Shown: piece after piece, positions 25,401-37,675 of the stretch
How the letters are laid out: every line of letters starts with the position of its first letter
How positions within the stretch are numbered: the first letter of the stretch is position 1
Origin: Vanilla planifolia
Lineage: Eukaryota > Streptophyta > Magnoliopsida > Asparagales > Orchidaceae
Direction: 5' to 3'
Assembly (NCBI GenBank): GCA_023846275.1
Contig: CM043871.1
Location: 29,542,569-29,606,568 of the forward strand
DNA length: 64,000 bases
Notes under the pieces: model-generated
The model's input: only the letters and a program-made list of their open reading frames with translations
Told to the model about the DNA's origin: nothing
Databases searched by the model: none
Translations under genes and position numbers: made by a program

Positions 25401-28239
25401 AGTAAAATAAAAAGAAATGAAAAATAAAATGAAAAGTAATTCATACATTAACAAAGCTTATTTAATTATCTTAATTGCATACATTGAGGAAAAATATAAA
25501 TGTAGGAAGAGCATTTGTATACTAGCATTGTTTTATATGTTTTAATTTTATTATTTGTTCTATAAGTTTATCATTATTAAAAGAGAATATTATTGAATCC
25601 TTGATTATATATCACTTGTTTGATGAGTACAAAATTGCTGTGTTGTTTATAATACTTTTTCTTGAATATGTTTTATGTCATATTTCTTAAGATCAAAGAA
25701 GAGTTAATAAATTAAATAGTTTGATTAAATTCTTTATTGAGTAATTCGCTTATAAAAATATGTGAATGAGTGTTGGTGGCTTTGCTCAAGCTTAGGTAAT
25801 TTTTAGATTTCAAAGCTAGTCAAGTTTCTCATCATGAGGTGGCAAAATTACTTAGAAATTTTCATCTACACATTATCTATTGTTAGGTTGTCAAACCCTT
25901 TCTTTAAATATAAAATGGCATCATATTACATATCTAGTTTCATGCATTCAATTGCTAAATATTATTAAGGTGTTACATCAATATATCATGTAAGACATGA
26001 TGTGGCATTCATTATATATTGGGTTATGAGTTATCATTAAAGACCTCATCCTACATCAATAGTACTTTTGTGTAAAGTCTTGATATATCGAGATGATGAG
26101 ATTGGATTATTCTATTATAGCTAAGTATTTTTGTATAGAGTTTTAATGTATTGAGTTTTTCTATTATTAGTACTTTGTATTAGTCCTTGATATATAAATA
26201 TGATATAATATGATATGGTTGTTGGTTAATTATGATATATTTATTAGTAGAAATCTAAGTATGATGATATAATGTCAAATAAAATTAAAAAAATATATAA
26301 TATAAAATGATATTTTATGAAATAGTGATAATGATACTTACAAAAATAGGACAAAACATATAAGAATTTTAATTAAAGGAAAAAAAAAAGAAATGTCTAA
26401 AACATATGTGATAAAATTTTCTTACTTATATTTTAAAAAAGGATAATTGAGTATAGCTATGTATGTAAGAATTACTAGCACTATGTGTAATTCCATTTTA
26501 CAATATATGAGTGTCTTGCCCTTATTTGTTTGCTAAATAAATAATATGATATATGGAGGCATTCATAAATTTAATAAAAAAATATTGTTTGTGAAACAAA
26601 GCATTTTCAATTTTACTTACTATAATTTTGGAAAACTGAATAGGATGATAGTATTGGTTTTTTGTAATTTATCAACTATGGAGTTATGTCTTAAAATTTT
26701 TAATGATTATTCTTATCTAGTCTTATAATAATAATTTCATATGATAATATAGTAGAAAGACAAATAGAGTATAATATTAATCATATATTAAGATTGAATA
26801 TTATACCTAACTTATAATGTGAGACTAAATAGAATCTCACATGTACTTTAGAAATTTTTCAATGTGTTTAACCATACATTTTGCATCATACATGAATTGT
26901 ATAAACTAGTCTACCATGGATGGCAAAACATAAGAGTCATGTGCCAATCAATCTAATGAACCTTATTTAGCTTTATAAAAGCTTATGAACAAAATACTAC
27001 CATGAACGATAACCTTACTTGACCATTTAAAGAAACCATGTAAGTTTGTCAAAATTTTTCTCAATTACGAAATACATTATTAAAAACTCATCATAGGTAC
27101 TAAATATATGAATTTTATGATCTTATTAAAACACCAACTTTGATGCCATCTATTAAGAAAGTTTTATTAAATAGGGGGCCAAAATGACACTTATATGAGA
27201 ATCTTATAATTTTTAATTTTTATTTACTAATTATATATTAAGATTCTAACATTAAACTCAAATTATAATATGAGATTAAGTTAAATCTTATTTACAGTAA
27301 ACAAAAATGTTGTGATTTTGGATGCCATAATATGAAATCTAGCTCCTAAAATGTGTTCGCTAAATTCAAAGACTAACAAAGAAAATGTCAAGTTATTTTT
27401 TGGTCACCATAAATAACATTGAATACTCATCTTTTCAAAATAATGCAACTCCCTGACTTCCAAAATCCTTATCATAAAGGCATAGGATCAATCTTACATT
27501 AGTTTGAGGTGCAATTGAGTATTCTGATATGTTAGTCATCGCTTCTATAAATAAAGAAAAAACATTATTTTAAGAACAATTGTGTAGAACCATCAAATAA
27601 TTATCTAGAGATATGTTATTAATAGAAAATGTAGGAGGTTCAATCAAAAAACATTAAAGAACCAAAACTATTGCTAGGTGTGATAAAAATTTTCAAACAT
27701 TCCACTCAGGTCAATTGTGGATTCACTTTTTCAATAACTTTGCTTACAATACAAAATCAAAAAGTGTAATTCAAAAAGCCTTGTTAATAATTTTCAAAAA
27801 TAAAATCTAATATTTATAAGTGGTATGAAACTGATAATGTTTTAATTATACAATAGTGTTAACAATAAAATCTAAAGAATGTTTTATTTTTATCAAGATG
27901 ACTTAGGCTTCTTTTGATTCTTTATATGATAATATTAAATTTTTGTATAAAGTTCAACATAATATTTAAATCTTAATAAAATATTTTCAAACACAATTTC
28001 TTGCAGAAGTTTTTTCAAAATGTAATCAATATTTTGCATATCGAAACACATTTTTATATGAAAAATAAAAATAATATAATGAATGGAAAAGTAGATATTG
28101 TCTAATCAAAATAATATGAAAAAAATTATGCTTTTTGCTTAACTTGTGAATAGTTTATGAAATTAAAATGAAAACTTCAAAAAGTTTTGGAAATAAAAAA
28201 TAAAAAATAAATTTTCTATAAGTACAAATAAAATGTTTG
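22429..28239. other. AT-rich gene-poor intergenic DNA
   Basis: Nearly 6 kb of very AT-rich sequence with no convincing open frame, splice-organised exon series or recognisable transposon protein on either strand. Probably deeply decayed repeats. Confidence 0.5.
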
Positions 28240-28520
28240 TGACATCTACAAGTTAAAACTATAATGCTTTTAAGATTTAAAAAGAGAAATGCTTGATATA
28301 TGAATTTGAATTATTATTAGTAAAAAATGAACATGAATTGTTGTTTAAAATAAACTCTTTGCATGGACATAATTTTCATAACAACTGCAATTTGAAATTA
28401 CAATGCTTTTAAGATTTAAAAAGAGAAATACTTGATATATGAATTTGAATAAAAATTAGCAAAAAATGAAAATGAATCCTTATTTAAAATAATCATTTTG
28501 AATGAACATAATTTTTTTTA
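28240..28520. repeat. Two tandem copies of a ~139-bp AT-rich unit
   Basis: The phrase aatgcttttaagatttaaaa, with the following aagagaaat and cttgatatatgaatttgaa, starts at about 28263 and again at about 28402. The rest of the unit repeats in diverged form. Upstream of the PINOID-type gene; no coding content. Confidence 0.8.
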
Positions 28521-29472
28521 CAATTACAAAATTTTAAGTAATATTATTTAATCAAATTCTCATAATTCTTATGGACATTTCTAGTATGTTTCTAACAAGT
28601 GATTTAAAAAATTTATTTTGAAAAGAAAATCAATTTAAAAACGTATTTTTTACCAAGCAATATTGAAAAATCACTTCTTTATATTCTGTTTATATACTCT
28701 TTTTTTAAGCCTCAACAGTCATGTCAAACCGATCCTATGATCTGTTTGATATGATATTTAAAGGACTTTTTATCGATCGAATAAGTTTAATCTGTAATAA
28801 TTTTGTCAACCAAATGTGAAAAATGTTTTTCTTTTTATATTTAGCTTTTTAAAAGGAATATTTTTTAATTTCTTATTTTAATAAATTAATAAAGTACGTA
28901 TGACATGTATATATAAAATATTACAAAGTGGGTTTTTTTTTCAGTAATCGTTTTTATAAGATTACTTCATGATTTTTTAGGAATATTAAAAAACAGTTTT
29001 GCTTCCTTTTTCCCGTGCAATAATGTCAGAATATAAATATAAATTAATTATTTTTAATGCAACTTGTTTGGGGAATACAGTAAAGAAAAAACTTGTGAAA
29101 TCATTTCTTACAATATCAATTACTCAAAGGAAAATGTGTCAAGCAAAGAAAGGGAACCTTCATTACACCTTTTGCAGCGTGTCAGTAATAATGAATAAGA
29201 TGTAACAGAACTTATATAAATATAAACTTTGTCCTTTGTTTAAGAAAAATGTAACGGGTTATAAATTAGTTATCCATGGTTACAATCAATTTTATTTATT
29301 TTTTAAAATTAAAAATTAAAATAATAATTAAAAAAAAAAACAGATGGCCTGTTAGTGACGTCGATGGCATAAATATGCAATTATTCTCCGCCTTGCTTAG
29401 GTCACAAGAGAACGATAAAAGGAGCAATCCAGCGAGAACAAATTTGGGAACAGATCGGCTCCTCGACGCCTA
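28521..29472 (+). promoter_or_regulatory. Upstream region and probable leader of the PINOID-type kinase
   Basis: AT-rich to about 29340, then less AT-rich toward the gene. A 65-codon open frame at 29276-29473 ends in a TAATG overlap with the first in-frame ATG of the kinase. It shows no family resemblance and is probably untranslated leader. No clear TATA box or TGTCTC auxin element was seen. Confidence 0.35.
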
Positions 29473-30948
29473 ATGGGAGCAGCAAATAACTCGAAGCAGC
29501 AACCCTTTCTTGTTCGTCTTACATTGCATTCCTCTTCGAAGATGGTAGACCTTTCGCCGGACTCCGACGACGGAGAGATTGGCTCCGAGACGGCAAACTC
29601 CAGTCAGAGCTCGATGAGCAGCGGCAGCTACGAGCGCTGCAGCAACTTCTCCCGTGTTTCCTTCGACGCCTCCGCTTCTCAGCCACCGATTGACTCTCCC
29701 TCAGCCATGTGCTGCAAGCCCCATCGCTCCTCGGACGGCGCGTGGGCTGCTGTCCGCTCTCGTTCGGCCAGCGGCCAAATCGGACACAAGGATTTCAAAC
29801 TCCTCCGCCGCGTTGGCAGCGGCGACATCGGCAACGTCTACCTTTGCTGCCTCCGTCACGTTATCTCGGGGGATTGCGAATCCCCTGCGATCTATGCCAT
29901 GAAGGTTGTCGACAAGCGGGCCCTTGCAAAGAAAAACAAGCTCGGAAGGGCGGAAACAGAGAGGCGCATCCTGAGGCTCCTTGACCACCCATTTCTTCCA
30001 ACTCTCTTCGCCGACTTCGACGCTTCGCCGCACTACAGCTGCGTCGTGATGGAGTACTGTAGCGGCGGCGACCTCCATTCCCTTCGCCACCACCAACGCG
30101 ACCGCCGCTTCTCTGTTTCATCGGCTAGGTCCCAAACTCCCCCATTTCGCTGTCCCAAGCAAGCAAAATCCATTTTTTTTTTTAACGCTTTAACTCGCTC
30201 CTTTTTCAGATTTTATGCGGCGGAGGTTCTCCTCGCACTCGAATACCTCCACATGCTCGGAATAGTTTACCGCGATCTGAAACCGGAGAACGTCCTCATT
30301 CGATCGGACGGTCACATCATGCTCTCTGACTTCGATCTCTCCCTCGAGTCCACTGCCACGCCTGTAGTTGAGCTCGTGGAGTTAAACGCCGCCGACACGC
30401 CTAAATGCCTGCCGGAAGGGCTTTTCCGGCCAAAGCATCGCGGCGTCGGGCAGGTGGAGCCAAACTGGCGGTTTGTTGCCGAGCCGGTTAACGCGCGATC
30501 GTTGTCGTTCGTGGGGACGCACGAGTATGTAGCCCCGGAGGTCGCCGCCGGTGGCTCTCACGGCAGTGCCGTGGACTGGTGGGCTTATGGCATCTTCCTC
30601 TATGAACTCCTCCATGGGCTGACCCCATTTGCGGGCCCCACTAATGAGGCGACCCTACGTAATATTCTGAAGCAGCCGCTCGCCTTCCCGACGTCTTCCG
30701 CCACCGGAGCAGACATTGCCTCCGCTCGCGACCTCATCGCCGGGCTGCTCGCCAGGGACCCCGCCAAACGTCTGGGGTCCCGGGGAGGAGCAGCGGACGT
30801 GAAGGCCCACCCGTTCTTCAAAGGCCTAAACTTCGCGCTCCTACGCTCGTGCAAACCTCCTATCGTGCCGGGCCGCCCGGTACATGCCCTGGACCGGCCT
30901 GCCGTAGTTCCGGTTCAACAGGACACGGTCCGGTTCGACTATTTCTGA
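29473..30948 (+). CDS. PID: PINOID-type AGC VIIIa (AGC3) protein kinase, 2 exons
   Basis: A serine/threonine kinase that in studied plants phosphorylates PIN auxin carriers at the plasma membrane. Exons are 29473-30128 and 30210-30948 (464 aa). A start at Met24 (29542) gives 441 aa, nearer Arabidopsis PID, so the true start is open. PID hallmarks: [11 protein letters not shown] then KPHRSSD in the N-terminal arm, GSGDIGNV glycine loop (about 115-122), MKV lysine about 144, [21 protein letters not shown], and DFD instead of DFG (typical of AGC VIII). An insertion segment precedes [10 protein letters not shown], the activation loop [12 protein letters not shown] follows, and the protein ends in FDYF, the PDK1-docking tail. 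The DNA is GC-rich, unlike its flanks. The whole span is also one open frame because the 81-nt intron has no stop; the conserved SSAR-FYAAEV join argues that it is spliced. Confidence 0.93.
   Translation: MGAANNSKQQPFLVRLTLHSSSKMVDLSPDSDDGEIGSETANSSQSSMSSGSYERCSNFSRVSFDASASQPPIDSPSAMCCKPHRSSDGAWAAVRSRSASGQIGHKDFKLLRRVGSGDIGNVYLCCLRHVISGDCESPAIYAMKVVDKRALAKKNKLGRAETERRILRLLDHPFLPTLFADFDASPHYSCVVMEYCSGGDLHSLRHHQRDRRFSVSSARSQTPPFRCPKQAKSIFFFNALTRSFFRFYAAEVLLALEYLHMLGIVYRDLKPENVLIRSDGHIMLSDFDLSLESTATPVVELVELNAADTPKCLPEGLFRPKHRGVGQVEPNWRFVAEPVNARSLSFVGTHEYVAPEVAAGGSHGSAVDWWAYGIFLYELLHGLTPFAGPTNEATLRNILKQPLAFPTSSATGADIASARDLIAGLLARDPAKRLGSRGGAADVKAHPFFKGLNFALLRSCKPPIVPGRPVHALDRPAVVPVQQDTVRFDYF
30129..30209 (+). 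other. 81-nt intron of the PINOID-type gene, open in frame
   Basis: The donor is the weak GTCCCA. The acceptor follows a T-rich tract and ends in TTTTTCAG. The length is an exact multiple of three and contains no stop codon in the gene's frame. Splicing restores the family's conserved SSAR-FYAAEV sequence. Retention would insert 27 residues before kinase subdomain VIa. Confidence 0.8.
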
Positions 30949-30974
30949 GGCTAGCACTGGACGGCCCAAGTGAT

Positions 30975-31625
30975 TTTGTTAGGCCACGTGGCCTATCTGG
31001 GGCCGTTTGTCCTTCGACGTAGAACTCGTAGACTTTAGTTTTCTTAGCAAAACCTTAGAAATTTGTACTTCGACAAAATATTTGAAATTGTTATTATCAA
31101 ACGTCGTAATGGAACACGTGTCATTCAGGTCTCAAAATGTGTCTAAATAATTAATGGTTGGATTAATAGATATGGTATTGACAATTCCGTACGTGGCAAA
31201 TGGATGGGATGCGTCTTTTCAAGATACAAATCTCTCCTATGGCTCTTGCAAGCTCTGTTCAGCGTTTCGGACCAATTAAGGGTTCTGTAGGAATTGGTAT
31301 ATACAAGTGGGTTGCGTGTCGAATTAGTTCTTTTAACGTCGCCGTCGCAAATTTAATATGATAATAAATAAACTATGTGACTTGTGCCACGTGAGGAAGA
31401 GCTTAATGAGCGGGGTTTACTGTAAACTGTCACGTGTAAAATATAAATCTTTTTTATTTTTTAAATGTTGCGTTATGTTTTACGACATTATTAATGAGTT
31501 CCTTAATGCAAACGGGCAATGACGTCGTCGATGACGTGGTAACTCGTCGTACTTAAGAGCTCGAAGTTAGCTGATGTGGCACACAAGCTTCGTAGCAGGC
31601 CACATGAATAATGTTCACGTGGCAT
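30975..31625. promoter_or_regulatory. Cluster of CACGTG/ACGTG motifs downstream of the PINOID-type gene
   Basis: Five perfect CACGTG hexamers lie at about 30985, 31115, 31388, 31431 and 31616. Further TGACGT(G/C) and ACGTGG motifs lie near 31190 and 31520-31540. The first sits in a 14-bp perfect palindrome (30981-30994, AGGCCACGTGGCCT). CACGTG is the G-box/ABRE core bound by bZIP and bHLH factors. The density suggests a regulatory region, but no adjacent gene start was found other than the end of the kinase. Confidence 0.45.
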
Positions 31626-34600
31626 GCAAGATCTGCACATGAGGATGGACTTTGTTGCCTGCTGGAGAAACATATCAGGGTTTCGGTTTCACATGTAAGA
31701 CGACTAATGCTAATGGTCATGTGAAATAACATTTACGCAACATATGACTATCAAACATGCAAGTTTTGAGATGATATATTTGTTGCAACCTTATGTTGAA
31801 TTGATCTTGTATTTTGTCCCATTTTTCTTTATAATGTACATAGCCAAGAATTAGATGGTCGTTGGAAGTATACAAAAAATTTATAAGGAATACAAACGTG
31901 ACGAGATAAATAATACAATAAACTCATGTAAAGCAACTAAAATGAAAAGAGAAATAAACATTTTTATATGAGATGTTGAGGTCTTAATTTGTGATGTAGT
32001 GTAGATATAACAAGTTAGGAATTTTCAAATTCGAGAAAAATGATTCCAAATTGTTTTTAATGAGTATTTTTATAAAGGAATCTCACTTATTGTTAATTGT
32101 ATTTTATAGAATTTGGAGGAACCTCTGGTGAAAGATTTAGTAATTTATGTTGGATGGATGATAAATCATATTAATAAGTAATAAATGAGATAAATATGTA
32201 TACATTATGAAATAAGAAATACAAGATAAAAATATATAAAATCTGAAAAATATGTAAGAGATATCTATTTAAGATAATTTTTAGCAAGAGGACCGTAAGT
32301 AATACAAGAGTTGCTCCAATGGCTAAACCCACAACCTCTCAATGACAAAGGAAAAGTGTGCTCGAAAATAGTTCAAAATGTCAAACTTGAACAAAATAGA
32401 AGTAATGTAAAGTCCATATGAGCACTAATTTAAATGTACAAATCTAACAAAATCAATATGAAAAATTCAAAAAAACAAGATAAATTGTACGTGAAATATG
32501 TGTATCAAAATACTAAGGAGATCGAGTTGAAGAAAAAAATGAAAAAAACCTAAGATTCGCATATGAGAGCTAACGAATAAAGAGAAGTTGACAATATTTC
32601 AAGAACAAATACTAATAGCTATGCAAGCATGAGAAGCATTAAGTGATAATGACAGTGGTATGAAGATGTTGATGGTTGTGTTAATGATAAGCTAACGTGA
32701 CATCTCTCTACTTGAGTCTTTCACTACTCCTAACATTGAAACCTCATAAGTTGAAGTTCTCATTGCAGTTAAAATTAAGATCTTAACGAAATGTAAAAGA
32801 AAATAGTGACTTTCATTCATAAAACAATAGCCTTGTATAGGGATAGGCCTTCTAATACATGGACCCTAGAGGGGTATACATATAAATATACATAAGAATC
32901 TTTAACTATTGGAATATAAAAGGATACATTAACTTAACTAAAAAAAGGAAATAAATAAATAAACTTGTTGCAACATTAAATCTAATAAATCTCCAACAAA
33001 TTCACATCTTGAAACCTTAAATTACACTTGGAAAGTTTTGAAATTGACTTTCATAAGCTATTCCTGATTAGCTTTGTTGAAAATTACCAATGTTTAGGCA
33101 AATGGGTCGATTATGTGCATGACCGCTGGACATGTGAGTGGATTGACAATACCAAATGTCAAAAATAGGTTACAAGTCATAATTGGATTGCAATTTTTGG
33201 CAAAATTTGGTTACAAGTGTAATGTCACAAGCATGAGTAGAAATGGGACGATTATAAGTCGAAAGTGAGTCAAAATAGAGTTGACACTATCTTAAGTCAA
33301 AAGCATATCAAAATTGGGTTGACACGATTACTATATTGGATTTGCGCTAGAAGAGGGTTGTAATTGGGTCGTATAAACCCACAAAATGATGCATGTCAGG
33401 CGGTGTAGGTCGAGTGATGGGAGAGGCAAATTAACTGAAAATATGAATATGGGCCTGGAGGTACAAGTCTAGAGCTTGAAAATGTCTCGAAGTGAATTTT
33501 GAGCCCAAAATGATGTTTTAGGCTTAAAATCAAACCTACATGTGAAAAGTAAAATGTATGACCATATGGAAGTATTGGAGTACACCTAATTGGATCGTGC
33601 ATATCAAAAATCTTGATTGCAATGAGTGCCCACACAAATTCTCCCAAAGCAAGAAAACTCAGCTTAAATGAATCAATTGTTCCAAATTAACCATTATAAA
33701 TTTCCAACTCATATAAATTCCATCTTTGGAATTCTTCTATTATGAGTATCTTCAATGTCTAGCCTATTCTTATAACAAATAAGTTACTTATGATAATTTC
33801 AATTTCGAGTTAATATAGTTTGATTATTAAGTATCTTTTTAATTTGCTCACTCTTCTTACCATGATAGGCGGCATGCAAATACTCAGGTAAAGGTGACTC
33901 TCAATAACTGTTGATATCAACTCAAATGACTCACTAAAAATCTCAATTGACTCTTTGTAAGCTACTAGATTTGAGAAGTTAAAAGTATTGTCGATGTCGT
34001 AGTTATTCGATAGCTCTGCAGTAGATTTATTAAGCCCAATCCTTTTTTAAGATTCGAAATTGACGAAAACCTCTTACATGTAACTTCCTCCAAGCTTTTA
34101 ATCGGAACCTTTCGAACCTTATTCAAAAAATCTAACCTCCTTCCAAAAATTCTTTATCTTCAAAGCATATCAACTAATCTCTTATATTGCTTATTATTTA
34201 AGTTTAATTTATCTTTAATGAACTTATAGACTTCTCTTATAAGCTATCCAAACTTTTATTTAACCTTAAAAGTGTGTGTATGAATAAGTAATAGAATAAG
34301 TCCAAGTATAATATATTTCTATTTTACTTTTCTTACAACAGATCATATATAGTCCACTTATAAAGATTTTTTTAATCTTCTTTATACAATTTTATAGTTT
34401 ATATTTTTATTATTATGATTGACATTTTAATTTTAGTTTTTATTTTTGGATCAATAATATATTATTGCATGCTATTTAAACTCTTGTTATAGAATGAAAA
34501 AAAAAAAAGAAAAACAATTCTTTGTTTAGTATTGCCTTTTTATTGAAATTATGATTTCTTATCGTGCATATGTGTACATCTATTAGTTACAATTTATATT

Positions 34601-36100
34601 TTTTTAGGATGCAATATAAAGATATCAGAGTTATGATTCAATTCCACCTTTACCATTGTCATCCTCATCATTATTGTATCCTACCCCTAATTTTACCATT
34701 GGTTTTTCATCTTATCCATCTTCTATCATGTTCATTTCGAGATAGAACAACCACTAATCTAGTTTTTAGGAAAAAAAACTTTTCCCTTTTTCTTTTTTTT
34801 TTACCTTCCATTTATGTTGATATTTTTAAGTTCTTAACAATGACAACCTCCAAGCGATGACCTCCCTTCTAAGTAATCAGAAAAACATAAAAAAAAACAC
34901 TAAAAAGTGTCATTGTCTTACTAACCCCATTTTCTTTGGCAACTAATTCGAGCATTGTTACTTATAAATTTGCAATGATTTTAGCTCCAACATTGAGGCT
35001 ATTGGACAACTCAAAACATTCACCAATATCACTTTCCTCTAAGAGGCATCTTCAATCTTGATGCCCTCCTACTTTCTTTTAAAAGATTTACCTCTCTTCA
35101 TCAAAAGCTTTTTCAAGACACTTAGCACGACTTTAATACAACCCATGTTGATGATATTATTACTCCAAATGATTAACAAGTCAATGAGAATACAAACATT
35201 AATTGGCATGATCTAAGAAGTAAAAAATAAGCCAAACAATTTATCATGTCAATTATCACCACTTCACAATTTTAGAATTGCATGTTATTTGTCATTTGTT
35301 AATTGTCTTGCAAAAATTATAACTATCTATCATAACATAAATAATAGTATGAAAATTTTGAATACTACCTGAAGATGTAAGAATTCACTAATTTAATGTC
35401 AATCATCGATCAAACAAGCATCTACATGGCAAGCATCAATGATAAGCACAAGAGGTTCGACACTCAACTACTCAAGTGCTCGAGACCTTAAGGCCAGACC
35501 ATCAACACACAAACACCTAGGCATTCAAAGCAGGGGCCCTTGAGACTTGGGTGCCTAGGATAGACAATTAGCCATTGCAGTAAAAATCACTTAAATTCAA
35601 GTCATTTTAACTCAATTGTATAGTGATTCTCCTTTAGGCCTTTACACACTTTACTCGGAACAAATTAACTACTATTAAGATGATCTTTGAAGTTCACCAA
35701 TAATGACAATAACTCTCCCTCATGAGCAAACATTCTAGATAGTTAAGACAAGATCAACAAAATGATGATAAATCATAATGAAATAAAAGCAACCCTCTCC
35801 AAAAGTGTAAACAGTTAAGCCACTGTCATGCAAACATCTCTCACATCTTAAGTGAAAACTAAAACACATCTTTTACTCTATCAATTATAAATATACCCTC
35901 AAATGTCTAATTTTAAGAGATCATCACTAAAACAAAACCTAGTATCTTTATTTTTCTTCTCTCTTTTAACTATTATCAACTTATGAGAATTTACTTTCTT
36001 CTTCTCTTTATTATGTAATCTAGATTTCTAAATTTCTCAATGTAAATAAACTTTCATTTAATTCTCTCAAATTTAATTTTTGCATAAACACCAAGATAAA
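31626..36100. other. Intergenic DNA without a recognised gene
   Basis: AT-rich to mixed DNA. Open frames at 33396-33647 (-) and 34564-34860 (+) have no recognisable similarity. Stretches near 32.7-33.4 kb and 35.4-35.6 kb have the composition of old retroelement or LTR sequence, but no diagnostic motif was found. Confidence 0.4.
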
Positions 36101-36104
36101 CATC

Positions 36105-36880
36105 AAAGGGTACATACTAATGGGTTGTCCTCTCACTTATGAAGAGTATAGAATCTATAGCCTATGTTGTTACGACGATAAGATACATGTCGCGACGATT
36201 GCTACGGTGTTTCACTGTTTTTGGGAGAATAGAAATACGAAGAAGCACAAAGAGCCAGTGATCAATTGCACCACCTTAATTCGTAATGTTCAGATTGCTA
36301 CTGTCATGACGATGAAGCAATACAATGAGTATGCATCCAAGCCCAACAGGAACCTTCACAACTCCTTGCAGTTGAATGTAACCCCTCACTGGGTTCCGCC
36401 TCCAACTGAATGGATAAAGATTAATTGCGATGTCGCGGTGGGTGACGACGTTGCTGGCGTGGGTATTGTGGTTAGAGACTACTTGGGTAGGCCGCTTCTC
36501 TTGGTGGGCAGAAGGTACTTTTCACATTCAAGCGAGGCTATGGTGGCTCAGGCAATCTTGGAGACCCTCATCGTGGTCAGGCAAAGGTTTCCGGACTCCC
36601 CTACTGTTGAGATCCAAACGGATTGCTCTCTGGCATTGCAGGAGGTGCAGAACATGATCGTACACCCGAGTGCGGGAGGACACTTTGTGGAGGCGATCGC
36701 ACATGCGGGAGCCTTAGCGCGCTGTGTATTTCGCATGTGAATCGTGAGGGCAACGTCCCTGCGGACTGAGTGGCTCGCACTGCATGGAGGAATGATGTTA
36801 CGTGGGACTGGGGTATACCTCTTCCCAAACAGCTTCTCAAGCTGTTGCTAACTGATTTCTTGTTAAATACTCCTTAGAGG
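36105..36880 (+). mobile_element. 5'-truncated LINE fragment carrying an RNase H domain (broken)
   Basis: An open frame at 36120-36740 encodes the C-terminal end of a plant LINE ORF2. It starts with a WENRN linker typical of the region before RNase H. Then come WIKINCDVAVGDD (first Asp), GVGIVVRDYLGRPLL, SSEAMVAQAILETL (Glu) and EIQTDCSLALQEV (Asp). At about 36720-36740 a frame change is needed to continue into the conserved HVNREGNVPAD, and a TGA then interrupts where WVART would be expected. The rest (RNDVTWDWGIPLP...) runs to about 36840. The base composition is GC-richer than its surroundings. A 5'-truncated dead insertion is the natural reading. Confidence 0.8.
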
Positions 36881-37522
36881 ATCGTTTGAATTGGCTATGA
36901 ACTTCATAAATCAGAGTCTATAGCCTATGAATCTAATCTAACATATAATGATATAACATCAATACATATAAAACAACAAATCCTATTAATGCTACAATTA
37001 GCTGAGTAATTAAGATGCAACACTGAAGACTTCAATTGAATTCTCTATATATTTGTTACAAAAATTTATAAAAATACCAAAGCACGTCCTCAAGCCGTTA
37101 TTTTTTGAAATATTTGTTGAGCACTTGAATTTTTTTTTATGAAATTTCTTTATGGAACTTTACTTATATTTAACTAAGATAATTGTATTAAATGTATATT
37201 TAATAGTGGTGACTTGGCCTTCACAACGTTGAACGATTCCATGTCTACCGAATCCTGTGGGTCCGTCGTATGGGCTTGGTTAGCCGCTTGTGCGCACCTC
37301 TTCCGTTCCACGCAAACGTGGAGCTATTCCCTCTGCCCGATCTCCTCGCGCGTGCAAACCGTTAATCTTCCCGGTTTTTCACATTCGCAGATCTCATCCG
37401 TCGATCCAAGAACCAAACGGACCCGACGGTTTGGAACACCGTCGGCCATCTGGGAGACAGATCACTTGAAGGTGGCTCGCCCTTTCCGGCGATCTTTCGA
37501 TCCCAGCGGCCACTTTTCTTAG
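36881..37522. promoter_or_regulatory. Spacer and probable promoter/leader of the amino acid transporter gene
   Basis: AT-rich until about 37200, then GC-rich up to the transporter. The 102-codon open frame at 37214-37522 resembles no protein and probably reflects the GC-rich promoter or leader. Confidence 0.35.
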
Positions 37523-37603
37523 GTACAAGTTGTAATGGCCGAAACTTCTCCTATAGATTCATCGTTACTATTGGCTATTTAACATTGTCGTCTTCGGTTT
37601 CAG
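37523..37603 (+). other. Possible 5' UTR intron of the transporter gene
   Basis: A GT at 37523 (AG/GTACAA) and a pyrimidine-rich acceptor ending at 37603 (CGGTTTCAG) frame an 81-nt stretch just upstream of the start codon. Suggested by motifs only. Confidence 0.3.
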
Positions 37604-37675
37604 ATAGAGAGTCTCCTCTGTTCTCTCCGAATCGAATAATTGATTTGGAAACTGGGCTGTCGAGATCGAGAAAGG

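Noticed and set aside
29701-30854. Several long antisense frames over the PINOID-type gene
   Set aside because: GC-rich DNA has few stops; the translations are Arg/Gly/Pro-rich with no domain and sit opposite a real gene.
29473-30948. Single-exon reading of the PINOID-type gene (491 aa)
   Set aside because: It inserts 27 low-complexity residues, with poly-Phe from the acceptor tract, into the conserved SSAR-FYAAEV site; splicing fits the family better.
37214-37522. 102-codon plus-strand frame before the transporter
   Set aside because: No similarity and wrong frame for the transporter; most likely promoter or leader.
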